This document shows positions 27,406 to 35,374 of a stretch of 64,000 bases of DNA, piece by piece. A model generated the notes under the pieces. That model worked only from the letters and a program-made list of their open reading frames with translations. It was not told the DNA's origin and made no database searches. Position 1 is the first letter of the stretch. Each line of letters begins with the position of its first letter. The position numbers and the translations under genes are program-made. The stretch is from Streptomyces griseoruber (lineage in GTDB: Bacteria > Actinomycetota > Actinomycetes > Streptomycetales > Streptomycetaceae), in contig NZ_KQ948783.1 in NCBI RefSeq assembly GCF_001514205.1, forward strand, positions 114,921-178,920, in the 5' to 3' direction.

Positions 27406-28356
27406 GTGGCCGGGTCGTCGAAGGGTGAGGGCCGGATAGGTCTGCTGAACGGCTTCGCGGCGTACGGGATGTGGGGGCTGGTCCCCCTGTTCTGGCCCCT
27501 GCTCAAGCCCGCCGGGGCGGTGGAGATCCTCGCCCACCGCATGGTGTGGTCCCTCTTCTTCGTCGCCGCGGCCCTGCTCGTCGTACGGCGCTGGGCGTGG
27601 GCCGGGGAGCTGCTGCGGCAGCCGCGCCGGCTCGGGCTGGTGGTGATCGCCGCGGCCGTCATCACCGTGAACTGGGGCGTCTACATCTGGGCCGTCAACT
27701 CGGGGCACGTGGTGGAGGCCTCCCTCGGGTACTTCATCAACCCGCTGGTCACCATCGCGATGGGCGTGCTGATCCTGAAGGAACGGCTGCGGCCGGTGCA
27801 GTGGGCGGCGGTCGGCGTCGGTCTGGCCGCGGTGCTGGTGCTGACCGTGGGCTACGGCCGTCCGCCGTGGATCTCCCTGTGTCTGGCGTTCTCCTTCGCC
27901 ACATACGGCCTCGTGAAGAAGAAGGTCAACCTCGGCGGGGTGGAGTCGCTGGCCGCGGAGACCGCGATCCAGTTCCTGCCCGCGCTGGCCTATCTGCTGT
28001 GGCTGTCGGCGCACGGCGGCGCCACCTTCGCCTCCGAGGGCGCCGGTCACGCGGCCCTGCTGGCCTCGACCGGTGTGGTCACCGCGCTGCCCCTGGTGTG
28101 TTTCGGGGCCGCCGCCATCCGGGTGCCGCTGTCCACGCTGGGGCTGCTGCAGTATCTGGCACCGGTGTTCCAGTTCCTGCTCGGGGTCGTCTACTTCGGC
28201 GAGGAGATGCCGGCCGAGCGGTGGGCCGGGTTCGGGCTGGTGTGGCTGGCGCTGGTGCTGCTGACCGCCGACGCGTGGCGCTCCGCGCGGCGGCCGAAGA
28301 CGTCGGCCGAGGTGCCGCAGGTCCCTCAGGTGCCGTCGGCCGCAGTGGATGTGTGA
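27406..28356 (+). CDS. rarD: RarD-type EamA transporter
   Basis: The 316-residue protein starts at GTG with AAGGAGGGG upstream. It has ten hydrophobic segments in two EamA repeats. RarD-specific segments include LNGFAAYGMWGLVPLFWPLL (about 13-32), EILAHRMVWSLFF and NWGVYIWAVNSGHVVEASLGYF continuing to INPL. These are drug/metabolite-superfamily exporters, named after a chloramphenicol-sensitivity locus; substrates are not known. The C-terminus has a short VPQVPQVP tail. Confidence 0.9.
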   Translation: MAGSSKGEGRIGLLNGFAAYGMWGLVPLFWPLLKPAGAVEILAHRMVWSLFFVAAALLVVRRWAWAGELLRQPRRLGLVVIAAAVITVNWGVYIWAVNSGHVVEASLGYFINPLVTIAMGVLILKERLRPVQWAAVGVGLAAVLVLTVGYGRPPWISLCLAFSFATYGLVKKKVNLGGVESLAAETAIQFLPALAYLLWLSAHGGATFASEGAGHAALLASTGVVTALPLVCFGAAAIRVPLSTLGLLQYLAPVFQFLLGVVYFGEEMPAERWAGFGLVWLALVLLTADAWRSARRPKTSAEVPQVPQVPSAAVDV

Positions 28357-28416
28357 CCGGGGCCGGTGGTGCCCGCCTCCGGCCGATTGTCAGTGGCGGC
28401 TGGTTAAGTGGGTCGC

Positions 28417-28887
28417 ATGAGTCGGACACCCGCGCCCACACCCGTCCACTGGAAGCTCGTCGTCGACGCCGCCGATCCGCATACCCAGGCCGACTTCTGG
28501 GCCGGTGCGCTGCACTACGCGGTGGAGGACAACAGCGCGCTGATCGAGCGGCTGCTGGCGGCCGGTGCGCTGCCGGGGGCGGCAGCCGTGGAGTTCCACG
28601 GCCGTCCTGCCTTCCGGGACCTGATCGCCGTACGCCATCCGGAGGACCCGTTCGACGCGGACAGCGGGACCGGGCTGGGGCGGCGGCTGCTGTTCCAGCG
28701 GGTGCCGGAGGCGAAGACGGTGAAGAACCGGCTGCATCTGGATCTGCACCCCGGTGCGGGGCGGCGGGCCGACGAGGTGGAGCGGCTGCGGGCGCTGGGG
28801 GCGAGTGTGCTGCGGGAGGTGAGGGAACCGTCCGGGGAGTGGGTGGTGATGGCGGATCCCGAGGGCAACGAGTTCTGCGTGCACTAG
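28417..28887 (+). CDS. VOC (glyoxalase-like) family protein
   Basis: The protein has 156 residues from the ATG at 28417. The fold of the Glyoxalase-like domain is visible: WKLVVDAADPHTQADFWAGA at about 11-30, NRLHLDLHPGAG in the centre, and VVMADPEGNEFCVH at the end, which supplies the metal-ligand Glu. Its reaction cannot be inferred. It lies 60 bp after rarD and may be co-transcribed with it. Confidence 0.85.
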   Translation: MSRTPAPTPVHWKLVVDAADPHTQADFWAGALHYAVEDNSALIERLLAAGALPGAAAVEFHGRPAFRDLIAVRHPEDPFDADSGTGLGRRLLFQRVPEAKTVKNRLHLDLHPGAGRRADEVERLRALGASVLREVREPSGEWVVMADPEGNEFCVH

Positions 28888-29041
28888 GCGCGCCGGGGCT
28901 GGGTATTCCGCGGAACCGTCCGGAATGTGAACCTCCTGTCCTGATAGCGCTCTTGACGTGCCGTTGGCGGAGCGTTCACCATCCTGGAACCCCATTCACT
29001 GTGGAATCCCTTTGATTCCCGCGGAATTCGGAGCCCCCCAC

Positions 29042-29983
29042 ATGAAGCTCTCGGTTCCCGGGCGTACGGCGGCCGCCTGCGCCTGCTCGATTGTCATGCT
29101 CCTGACTGGCGGAGCGATAGCCGGCGCGGCGCCCGCACCCCTGGCCGCCGCCCCCGACATCCCCGTGGCGAACGTCAAGGCCCACCTCGCCCAGTTGCAG
29201 TCCATCGCCACCGCCAACGGCGGCAACCGCGCCCACGGCCGGGCCGGCTACAAGGCCTCGCTCGACTATGTGAAGGCCACACTGGACGCCGCCGGGTACA
29301 CCACCACCATCCAGCAGTTCACGTCCTCCGGCCGCACCGGCTACAACCTGATCGCCGACTGGCCCGGCGGCAACACCGACCAGGTCATCATGGCCGGTTC
29401 CCACCTCGACAGCGTCACCGCGGGCGCGGGCATCAACGACAACGGCTCCGGTTCGGCGGCCGTCCTGGAGACCGCCCTCGCCGTGTCCCGGGCCGCCTAC
29501 CGGCCCACCCGGCATCTGCGGTTCGCCTGGTGGGGCGCCGAGGAGCTGGGCATGGTCGGCTCGCGTTACTACGTCAACAACCTCTCCTCCGCGAACCGCG
29601 CCCGCATCAGCGGCTACCTCAACTTCGACATGGTCGGCTCGCCGAACCCCGGCTACTTCGTCTACGACGACGACCCGACCATCGAGAAGACCTTCAAGGA
29701 CTACTTCGCCGGCCTCGGCGTCGCGACGGAGATCGAGACCGAGGGCGACGGCCGCTCCGACCACGCGCCCTTCAAGAACGCGGGCGTCCCGGTGGGAGGT
29801 CTGTTCAGCGGCGCCGACTACATCAAGACGGCGGCGCAGGCGGCCAAGTGGGGCGGTACGGCCGGGCAGGCCTTCGACCGCTGCTACCACTCCTCCTGCG
29901 ACACCACCGCCAACATCAACGACACCGCCCTGAACCGCAACGCGGACGCGCTCGCGTACGCCGTGTGGACCTTGTCCTCCTGA
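29042..29983 (+). CDS. Secreted M28 family zinc aminopeptidase
   Basis: The protein has 313 residues. A signal peptide (about 1-37, with the hydrophobic core VMLLTGGAIAGA and an APAPLAAA cleavage area) precedes a mature enzyme of the same size as the S. griseus aminopeptidase. Metal and catalytic residues are all visible: His in AGSHLDSV, bridging Asp in GINDNGSGSA, the Glu pair in WWGAEELGMVG, Asp in LNFDMVGSPN, and His in GRSDHAPFKNAG. Two cysteines in RCYHSSCDT can form the family's disulphide. It should release N-terminal hydrophobic residues from extracellular peptides. No C-terminal PPC domain is present. Confidence 0.94.
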   Translation: MKLSVPGRTAAACACSIVMLLTGGAIAGAAPAPLAAAPDIPVANVKAHLAQLQSIATANGGNRAHGRAGYKASLDYVKATLDAAGYTTTIQQFTSSGRTGYNLIADWPGGNTDQVIMAGSHLDSVTAGAGINDNGSGSAAVLETALAVSRAAYRPTRHLRFAWWGAEELGMVGSRYYVNNLSSANRARISGYLNFDMVGSPNPGYFVYDDDPTIEKTFKDYFAGLGVATEIETEGDGRSDHAPFKNAGVPVGGLFSGADYIKTAAQAAKWGGTAGQAFDRCYHSSCDTTANINDTALNRNADALAYAVWTLSS

Positions 29984-30025
29984 CCCGGCCCGGCGCGCCC
30001 GGCCCGTGGACGCGCCTCGCCCGGC

Positions 30026-31585
30026 CTACCGGCCCGGTGCTCCGGACCTGCGGGCGCGTTCCGCCAGCCGGAGCATCCGGGCGCGGGCCGACTCCAGTTG
30101 CTCGACGTCGTCGGCGGCCGGGCCCTCCTCGGTGGTCAGCTCCGTCCACAGGCCGAGGAGTTCGGTGCCCAGGTTCAGGCCCTGCAAGGGGTCGCGCACG
30201 GCACGCCAGGCCGCCGCCGCGCTCTGGACGTTGCCGTACGCGGCCTCGCCGTCCCGGGCGCGGCGGCGGATCCGGGCCAGGTCGAGGGAGACATGGAAGG
30301 CACGCAGCGGGTCGCCCGCCAGGTAGGCGATGTACGCGCCGAGTTCACGGAGCCGGAGCACCTCGGGGTGCTCCGGTCCCAGCGTTCCCGAGGCCTCCAG
30401 CACGGTCCGCTCGGCGAGCCCGGCGGCCACGTCGATACGGCCGGCCCGCACGGCCTCGTTGATGTGCGCCATCGGCTCCCCCAGCAGCGCGGGGGCACCG
30501 TCGGTGCCGGGGAGGGTGCGGGGGTCGTCACCGAGGACCGCTTCCGCCACGGCGTCGAAGCCACGGGCGGGGGTCGGCTTGGGGTCGGGGTCGAGTGCGG
30601 CGGCCGACTCGGGGTCGGGGGTGGGAGTGAAGGCGAGGAGGGGCTTCAGCTCCGGCTCGGGGGTGGTGAAGGCGGCTTCCGGGAAGCGGTGCGGGGCGTG
30701 CTCCGAGGCCCGGTCGCGGTCCTGGTCCCGGCCCTGGCCCTGGTCCGGGGCGGCGGGCACCCCGGACTCCGGGAAAGGGGACGGCGCGTGTTCCGGCGAG
30801 GCGGGCACCGCCCCCTCCGGCTGGAGATCCATGGCCGGAGGCGGGCCGAAGACTCCCGTGGGGGCCACGACCGTGCCGGGGGCCGGGGCCTGCGCCGGGG
30901 TTGCCGTGGGCGCCGGGGGCGCCGGGGGAAGGGGCGGGATTCCGTCCTGCGGTTCTTCCGGTGCCTGCACCTGCCGCAGGACGTGCGTGGGCTTGTCCCG
31001 CCGGGGTTCTTCGGGGGCGGGCGCCGGGGCTTCCGGGGCCGGGTTCACCGGGGCCACCGGGGCCGCCGGAGCGCTCAGCACCGGAAGGGCCACCGTGGGT
31101 GCCGCCGGAGTGACCGGGCCGGCCGGGGCGCCCGGAGCAACCGGAGCCGCCGGAGCCGCCGAGGCCGCCGGAGCGCTCAGCACCGGAAGGGCCACCGTGG
31201 GTGCCGCCGGAGCGATCGGGCCGGCCGGGGCGCCCGGAGCAACCGGAGCCGCCGAGGTCATCTGCGCCGAGGACACCGCCGGTGCCCGCAGTGGCTCCGC
31301 CGTGAAGTGGCTGGAGCCGTCCGTGTCGATGCGGAGGGGGACGACGTAACCGATGCGCTCGTCGTGGACCGTGGCGAGGACGGGGTGCCCGGTGGCGACG
31401 GCGATGCGGTGGAGCTGGCCCAGGACGGCGTGCTGGATCTCCTCGCCGTCGGCCGCCGCGACCGGTACTCCTCCTATCGTCGCCGGGCCGCCCGCGCGGA
31501 CGTGGACGTCGAGCGGGGCGACCAGGGCGGCGGGCCGCCCGGTGCGGTTCTGTTCCCGCTTCTTCTCGCGACTGAGTCGAGACAT
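30026..31585 (-). CDS. Pro/Ala-rich protein with C-terminal helical (TPR-like) domain
   Basis: The protein has 519 residues from the ATG at 31585, which has GAGGAA just upstream. Residues 1-90 are a basic start (MSRLSREKKREQNRTGR) and a small globular domain that includes ATVHDERIGYVVPLRID. The middle (about 100-355) is Pro/Ala-rich and contains a duplicated 34-residue unit. The last 150 residues (AHINEAVRAGRIDVAAGLAE and onwards) look like tetratricopeptide helices. I do not recognise a function. The P-loop-like gene starts 178 bp away on the other strand. No signal peptide or membrane segment is visible, so it is probably cytosolic. Confidence 0.75.
   Translation of the reverse strand: MSRLSREKKREQNRTGRPAALVAPLDVHVRAGGPATIGGVPVAAADGEEIQHAVLGQLHRIAVATGHPVLATVHDERIGYVVPLRIDTDGSSHFTAEPLRAPAVSSAQMTSAAPVAPGAPAGPIAPAAPTVALPVLSAPAASAAPAAPVAPGAPAGPVTPAAPTVALPVLSAPAAPVAPVNPAPEAPAPAPEEPRRDKPTHVLRQVQAPEEPQDGIPPLPPAPPAPTATPAQAPAPGTVVAPTGVFGPPPAMDLQPEGAVPASPEHAPSPFPESGVPAAPDQGQGRDQDRDRASEHAPHRFPEAAFTTPEPELKPLLAFTPTPDPESAAALDPDPKPTPARGFDAVAEAVLGDDPRTLPGTDGAPALLGEPMAHINEAVRAGRIDVAAGLAERTVLEASGTLGPEHPEVLRLRELGAYIAYLAGDPLRAFHVSLDLARIRRRARDGEAAYGNVQSAAAAWRAVRDPLQGLNLGTELLGLWTELTTEEGPAADDVEQLESARARMLRLAERARRSGAPGR
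31062..31257. repeat. Two direct copies of a 102-bp unit
   Basis: About 95 bases starting at 31062 recur at 31164 with only a few differences, mainly near GGAGTGACC against GGAGCGATC. They encode the duplicated APVAPGAPAGP...TVALPVLSAPAA segment of the Pro/Ala-rich protein. The spacing, a multiple of three, keeps the frame. Confidence 0.9.
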
Positions 31586-31763
31586 CGGTTCCTCACTCGG
31601 ATGCGTCGTCACGCTCCGGTCGTCCAGGTGCGCGTACGCGTGCACGTACTGTTGAGTCTCTCTGTTCGCTCCCGGCCGGTGCGTCACCACGACGTCACAG
31701 CCTCGTTCCAAGGACCCGCGCCGGGCTTGCCGGGAGCGCCCACCAGAAGGAGGGGGTACGGCC

Positions 31764-32288
31764 ATGGGGACGACCGGGACGACTCAGGCACCGGCGGGAC
31801 GGCCGGGGCCGGAGATCTGGCTGCGCGGTCCGGTGCCCGAACCGGAGCCGGTACCGGGACCGTACCCGTCGGCCACCGCTCCCCGCCGCTTCTCCTGGCT
31901 GGCCACGCACGGCGGGGCCGGCGCCTCCACGCTCGCGGCGGTCTACGGCGGCCACGACTGCGGACGGGACTGGCCCGCCCCCGGTGATCCCCCGTCCGTC
32001 CTGCTCGTGGCGCGGACGCACGCGACCGGGCTGGAGTCGGCCCTGCGTGCCCTGGAGGTCTTCCGGCACGGAGAGGCCCCGCAGGGGCTCGACCTGGACG
32101 CGGTGGTGCTGGTCGCGGACGCGCCGGGACGGCTGCCGCGACCGCTGGCACAGCGGATCCGGCTCATCGAGTCGGTCGTCGACGTCCACCGGGTGCCGTG
32201 GGTGACCGAGTGGCGCCTCGGTGACCTGGGGGGCGGGCCGCCCCGGGAGACGGAGGCCCTGGCCCGGCTCACGGGGGTCAGGCGCTGA
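31764..32288 (+). CDS. P-loop-like protein, possibly of the DUF6668 type
   Basis: The protein has 174 residues, with AAGGAGGGGG upstream of the ATG. After a proline-rich start (1-40) the segment WLATHGGAGASTLAAVYGG (about 46-64) resembles the ParA-like P-loop but lacks the Lys of GKG[G/S]T, so nucleotide binding is doubtful. The hydrophobic strands PSVLLVARTH and LDAVVLVADAPG fit an alpha/beta nucleotide-binding-like fold. Similar proteins in Streptomyces occur in gene groups with secretion or conjugation-like components, but function is unknown. The amidase frame begins at or just after its stop codon. Confidence 0.7.
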   Translation: MGTTGTTQAPAGRPGPEIWLRGPVPEPEPVPGPYPSATAPRRFSWLATHGGAGASTLAAVYGGHDCGRDWPAPGDPPSVLLVARTHATGLESALRALEVFRHGEAPQGLDLDAVVLVADAPGRLPRPLAQRIRLIESVVDVHRVPWVTEWRLGDLGGGPPRETEALARLTGVRR

Positions 32289-32335
32289 ACCGGGGGACCC
32301 ACCGGACGCCGTCGGCGGTCGCCATCGCCTCGGAC

Positions 32336-33550
32336 GTGCGGGACGGGCGACTGCGGGCCGTGGACGCGGTCGCGGAGTCGCTGGCGCGGATCGCCCGGGT
32401 GGACCCCTCGCTGAGTTCCTTCGCCGAGGTGTGGGAGGGGGAGGCCGTCGAGCGGGCGCGTGCGGTGGACGCGCGGGTGGCGGCGGGTGAGCGGTTGCCG
32501 CTGGCCGGCGTGCCGATCGGGGTCAAGGGGCGGCACGGGCTGCGGGCGGCGGGGCCGTTGCTCGCCGCGGGCTGTGTGCCGGTGGGGGCGACGGCGGTGC
32601 CCGGTCCCGGTACGCCGTGGCAGACCTGGGGCGTCGGCGCGTACGGCCGTACCGTCAACCCCTGGCGGGCGGACCGTACGCCGGGCGGGTCCTCGGCCGG
32701 GTCGGCGGCGGCGGTGGCGGCCGGGCTGGTGCCGCTGGCGACGGGCAGCGACGGGGCGGGCTCGGTGCGGATCCCGGCGGCCTGGTGCGGGGTGATCGGC
32801 CTGAAGACGACGAACGGCCGGCTGCCGTCCCCGGACCGTACGGGTCTCGCGGCCCCGGGCGTGCTGGTGCGGTACGCGGCGGACGCGGCGGCGTACTGGC
32901 GGGCGATGACGGGGGCGACGGCCACGGCGGCGACGGCCACGGCGGCGACGGCCACGGCGGCGACGACGGCGACGACGGCCGCGGCGGTGACCGCCCGGCC
33001 GTCCGAGGGCACCGGTGTGCGTGCGCCGGTCACCGCCGTCTTCTCGCCCGATCTCGGGTTCGCCTCCGCCTCCCCCGACCCCGAGCCGCTGGCCCTCGCC
33101 CGGGCCGCCGTCGAGCGTCTCGCCGCCGCCGGTGTCGTACGGCTGCTGCCGGGCCAGGCGGCCGTACGGCTGGAGGATCCCGCGCCCGCCTGGCTCGCGT
33201 TGCGCGGGTCGGGGGCCGGCGGTCTCGGCGAGGCCGCGCGGATCCGGGAGGTCAACGATCGGCTGCTGGCCGGTCTCTTCGCCCGGGCCGACCTGTTGCT
33301 GACGCCGACCACCCCGAATGCGGCGCATGGTCACGAAGGGTCGGGTGAGCGGTATTCCACCGCGCTGACCTGGGCGTTCAATCTGAGCGGGCATCCGGCG
33401 GCCAGCCTTCCGGCGGGGATCGGGGCCGACGGCTGTCCGGTGGGGGTGCAGCTGGTCGCCGCGTGGGGGCGGGAGGAGACGCTGCTGGCGGTGGTCCGGG
33501 CGGCGGAGAACGCAGGGACCCTTCCGCAGGATACTTGCATGTGCATATGA
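32336..33550 (+). CDS. Amidase signature family protein
   Basis: Amidase-signature catalytic residues are visible, numbered from the GTG at 32336: Lys64 in GVPIGVKGR, the cis-Ser in TPGGSSAGSAAAV, and the Ser nucleophile in DGAGSVRIPA. It should hydrolyse an amide; the substrate is unknown. The start is problematic. The family's first helix (PSAVAIASDVRDGRLRAVDA) begins upstream of the GTG, and no ATG, GTG or TTG lies in frame between the stop at 32222 and 32336. A CTG at 32285 overlapping the upstream stop codon as CTGA is the only obvious alternative. The centre carries an A/T repeat and the protein is shorter than typical amidases, so it may be a reduced or inactive member. Confidence 0.75.
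   Translation: MRDGRLRAVDAVAESLARIARVDPSLSSFAEVWEGEAVERARAVDARVAAGERLPLAGVPIGVKGRHGLRAAGPLLAAGCVPVGATAVPGPGTPWQTWGVGAYGRTVNPWRADRTPGGSSAGSAAAVAAGLVPLATGSDGAGSVRIPAAWCGVIGLKTTNGRLPSPDRTGLAAPGVLVRYAADAAAYWRAMTGATATAATATAATATAATTATTAAAVTARPSEGTGVRAPVTAVFSPDLGFASASPDPEPLALARAAVERLAAAGVVRLLPGQAAVRLEDPAPAWLALRGSGAGGLGEAARIREVNDRLLAGLFARADLLLTPTTPNAAHGHEGSGERYSTALTWAFNLSGHPAASLPAGIGADGCPVGVQLVAAWGREETLLAVVRAAENAGTLPQDTCMCI
32915..32985. repeat. 15-bp tandem repeats inside the amidase gene
   Basis: GCGACGGCCACGGCG is repeated three times from 32915 and then degenerates into GCGACGAC-type units. It encodes an Ala/Thr run (GATATAATATAATATAATTA) between the catalytic core and the C-terminal part. The period is a multiple of three, so length variants stay in frame. 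Confidence 0.85.
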
Positions 33551-33554
33551 TGCA
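33536..33554 (+). promoter_or_regulatory. Possible operator TGCAT-N9-ATGCA upstream of the FMN reductase
   Basis: An inverted repeat of TGCAT spans the amidase stop codon, 41-59 bp before the next start codon. The spacing and AT content suit a MarR-type repressor site, and the following ATTATTATCG stretch is unusually AT-rich for this genome and could contain a -10 element. Confidence 0.35.
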
Positions 33555-33594
33555 GGCGCGGATTATTATCGTACGCCGATCACCTGGGGGAGTC

Positions 33595-34179
33595 ATGGAC
33601 CGCCGTTTTCTCTTCGTACTGGGCAGCAGTCGTACGGACGGCAACACGGAGGCGCTGGCCCGCAGGGCCGCCGAGCAGCTGGACCCCTCCGTCGAGCAGA
33701 CCTGGTTCAGCCTCGCCGAGCGACCGCTGCCCGACTTCGAGGATCTGCGGCACGACAGCGACCACGTCCGGCCCACCGAGGGGAACCTCGCGGCACTGCT
33801 CGACGCGACCCTGGCCGCGACGGACGTCGTCATCGCCTCGCCGCTGTACTGGTACTCGGTGTCCACCCAGGTCAAGCGCTATCTGGACCACTGGTCGGGC
33901 TGGCTGCGCACGCCCGGTGTCGACTTCGGGGCGACCCTGGCCGGGCGCACGCTCTGGGGGGTGACCGTACTCGCCGACACGGAGGCCTCGGTCGCCGATC
34001 CGCTGGTGGGCACGCTCAACAACTCGGCCGCGTATCTGGGGATGCGGTTCGGCGGGGTGCTGCTGGGCAACGGCAGCAAGCCCGGTGACGTACTCGGCGA
34101 CACCGAGGCGCTGGCGCGCGCGAAGTCGTTCTTCGGGGGCGGGGCCCCGCTCGCACGCTTCCCCCACGAGACGCGCTGA
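33595..34179 (+). CDS. NADPH-dependent FMN reductase family flavodoxin-like protein
   Basis: The protein has 194 residues, with GGGGGAG before the ATG at 33595. The flavin phosphate loop GSSRTDGNTEALARRAAE (about 9-26) and the segment VVIASPLYWYSVSTQVKRYL (about 81-100) are typical of FMN-binding reductases and quinone reductases of the WrbA/YwqN type. It should transfer electrons from NAD(P)H to a quinone or other acceptor. The longer frames upstream run through the amidase 3' end and are rejected. A large intergenic inverted repeat follows. Confidence 0.88.
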   Translation: MDRRFLFVLGSSRTDGNTEALARRAAEQLDPSVEQTWFSLAERPLPDFEDLRHDSDHVRPTEGNLAALLDATLAATDVVIASPLYWYSVSTQVKRYLDHWSGWLRTPGVDFGATLAGRTLWGVTVLADTEASVADPLVGTLNNSAAYLGMRFGGVLLGNGSKPGDVLGDTEALARAKSFFGGGAPLARFPHETR

Positions 34180-34206
34180 AGGCTGCCGTGACGCTGTGCC
34201 AAGACG

Positions 34207-34375
34207 CTAGTGCCGCGGCAGGCAACGTTTGCCCGTCAAGGAGCGGCGTCCGGTGCGTGCTCTCGGCGTGTCGGCCGGAAGTCCTCGTACTGGACGTACT
34301 TGGGCTTTCGGCCGGTGCGGCGAGAGTGCGTGCCGGGCGTCGCGACGGGGCGAACGTTGCCTGCCGCGGCACTAG
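34207..34375. repeat. 169-bp intergenic inverted-repeat element
   Basis: The outer 29 bases starting CTAGTGCCGCGGCAGGCAAC are matched almost exactly in reverse orientation at the right end. The inner arms (about 34236-34345) are also complementary at most positions, so the whole block can fold into one long hairpin with a small loop near CTCGTAC. AGACGCTAG occurs at both flanks (34202-34210 and 34380-34388). It lies between convergent genes. It has the look of a non-coding multicopy repeat or MITE, and can also act as a two-way terminator. No open reading frame in it looks real. Confidence 0.8.
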
Positions 34376-34384
34376 GCCGAGACG

Positions 34385-35374
34385 CTAGGCCGTGACGTCC
34401 TTCGTGGTGAAGCGCGCCCAGGCCGCCGAGCCGAACACCGCCACGTACAGGCCCTGAAGGCCGAGGTTCTTCACCAGGTCGTCCCAGTAGACGGGGTCGC
34501 GGACCAGGTCGGCGAAGGACAGCCAGTAGTGGGAGAAGAGATACGGCTGGATCGCGTGGAGCTGGGGGATCTGGTCGAGGATCTGGATCGTGATCAGCAG
34601 GCCGACGGTGGTCGCCATCGCGGCGATACCGCTGCCGGTCAGCGTGGAGACGAACAGGCCGAGCGCGGCCACCCCGGTCAGTGAGGCGGCCACCACCAGG
34701 GCGATCAGCAGGGCTCGGCCCAGTCCGTCGGCGAAACCGATCGTCGTACCGGAGATGGTGGTGACGTCTCCCAGGGGGAACAGCAGTGCGCCCACCGTCA
34801 GCGCCGAGAGCGCGACCACGAGGGTGGCCACCAGACAGAAGGCCAGCACCGTCGCGTACTTGGTGAGGAGGAGGCGGGTGCGGCCGGCCGGGGCGACGAG
34901 GAGGTAGCGCAGGGTCCCGGCGTTCGACTCGCCGGCGATCGCGTCGCCCGCGATGACGCCGATGGCCATCGGCAGGAAGAACGGCAGCGTCGCGGCCAGC
35001 GCGGTGAAGACCAGGAACAGACCGTTGTTGGTGACCTGGGCGATGAAGGCCGGGCCGCCGTCCCCTCCGCCGCCGGGTCCCCCCGGTCCCCCGGAGGAGC
35101 CGTCACCGGTCTCGATCTTCACGGCGATCCCGATCAGCACCGGTACGGCCGCCAGGACGCCGAGCAGCGCGAGGGTGCGCCAGCGGCGGAAGGTGATCAG
35201 CAGCTCGCTGCGGAGCAGACCGAGCGACCACCAGGGGCTCGGCCTGCGGACGAGGCCGGCCGTCGGCTCGCGCGGGTCTTCGGCCGTCGCGCCCTCGCCC
35301 GCGTCCTCCGTCGGTTCCGCCTCCGCCGGTTCCGCTCCCGCCGGTTCCGCCTCCGCCGGCTCAGCCCGCGACAT
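34385..35374 (-). CDS. ABC-2 type transporter permease
   Basis: The protein has 329 residues. An acidic, repetitive cytosolic start (AEPAEAEPAGAEPAEAEPTE) is followed by six hydrophobic segments. LLRSELLITFRRWRTLALLG (about 53-72) leads into the first, and AGDAIAGESNAGTLRYLLVA (about 142-161) is the characteristic ABC-2 cytosolic loop. A glycine/proline-rich extracellular loop (GGPGGPGGGGDGG) lies after the first helix. It overlaps the ATPase gene upstream by 14 bp and is its membrane partner. The stop codon lies in a 13-bp tandem duplication next to the intergenic repeat element. Confidence 0.9.
   Translation of the reverse strand: MSRAEPAEAEPAGAEPAEAEPTEDAGEGATAEDPREPTAGLVRRPSPWWSLGLLRSELLITFRRWRTLALLGVLAAVPVLIGIAVKIETGDGSSGGPGGPGGGGDGGPAFIAQVTNNGLFLVFTALAATLPFFLPMAIGVIAGDAIAGESNAGTLRYLLVAPAGRTRLLLTKYATVLAFCLVATLVVALSALTVGALLFPLGDVTTISGTTIGFADGLGRALLIALVVAASLTGVAALGLFVSTLTGSGIAAMATTVGLLITIQILDQIPQLHAIQPYLFSHYWLSFADLVRDPVYWDDLVKNLGLQGLYVAVFGSAAWARFTTKDVTA

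Noticed and set aside
34207..34375. The large hairpin as a tRNA or small coding gene
   Set aside because: It has no cloverleaf, and short frames inside it (34188-34395) have no family features. The symmetry extends over the whole block.
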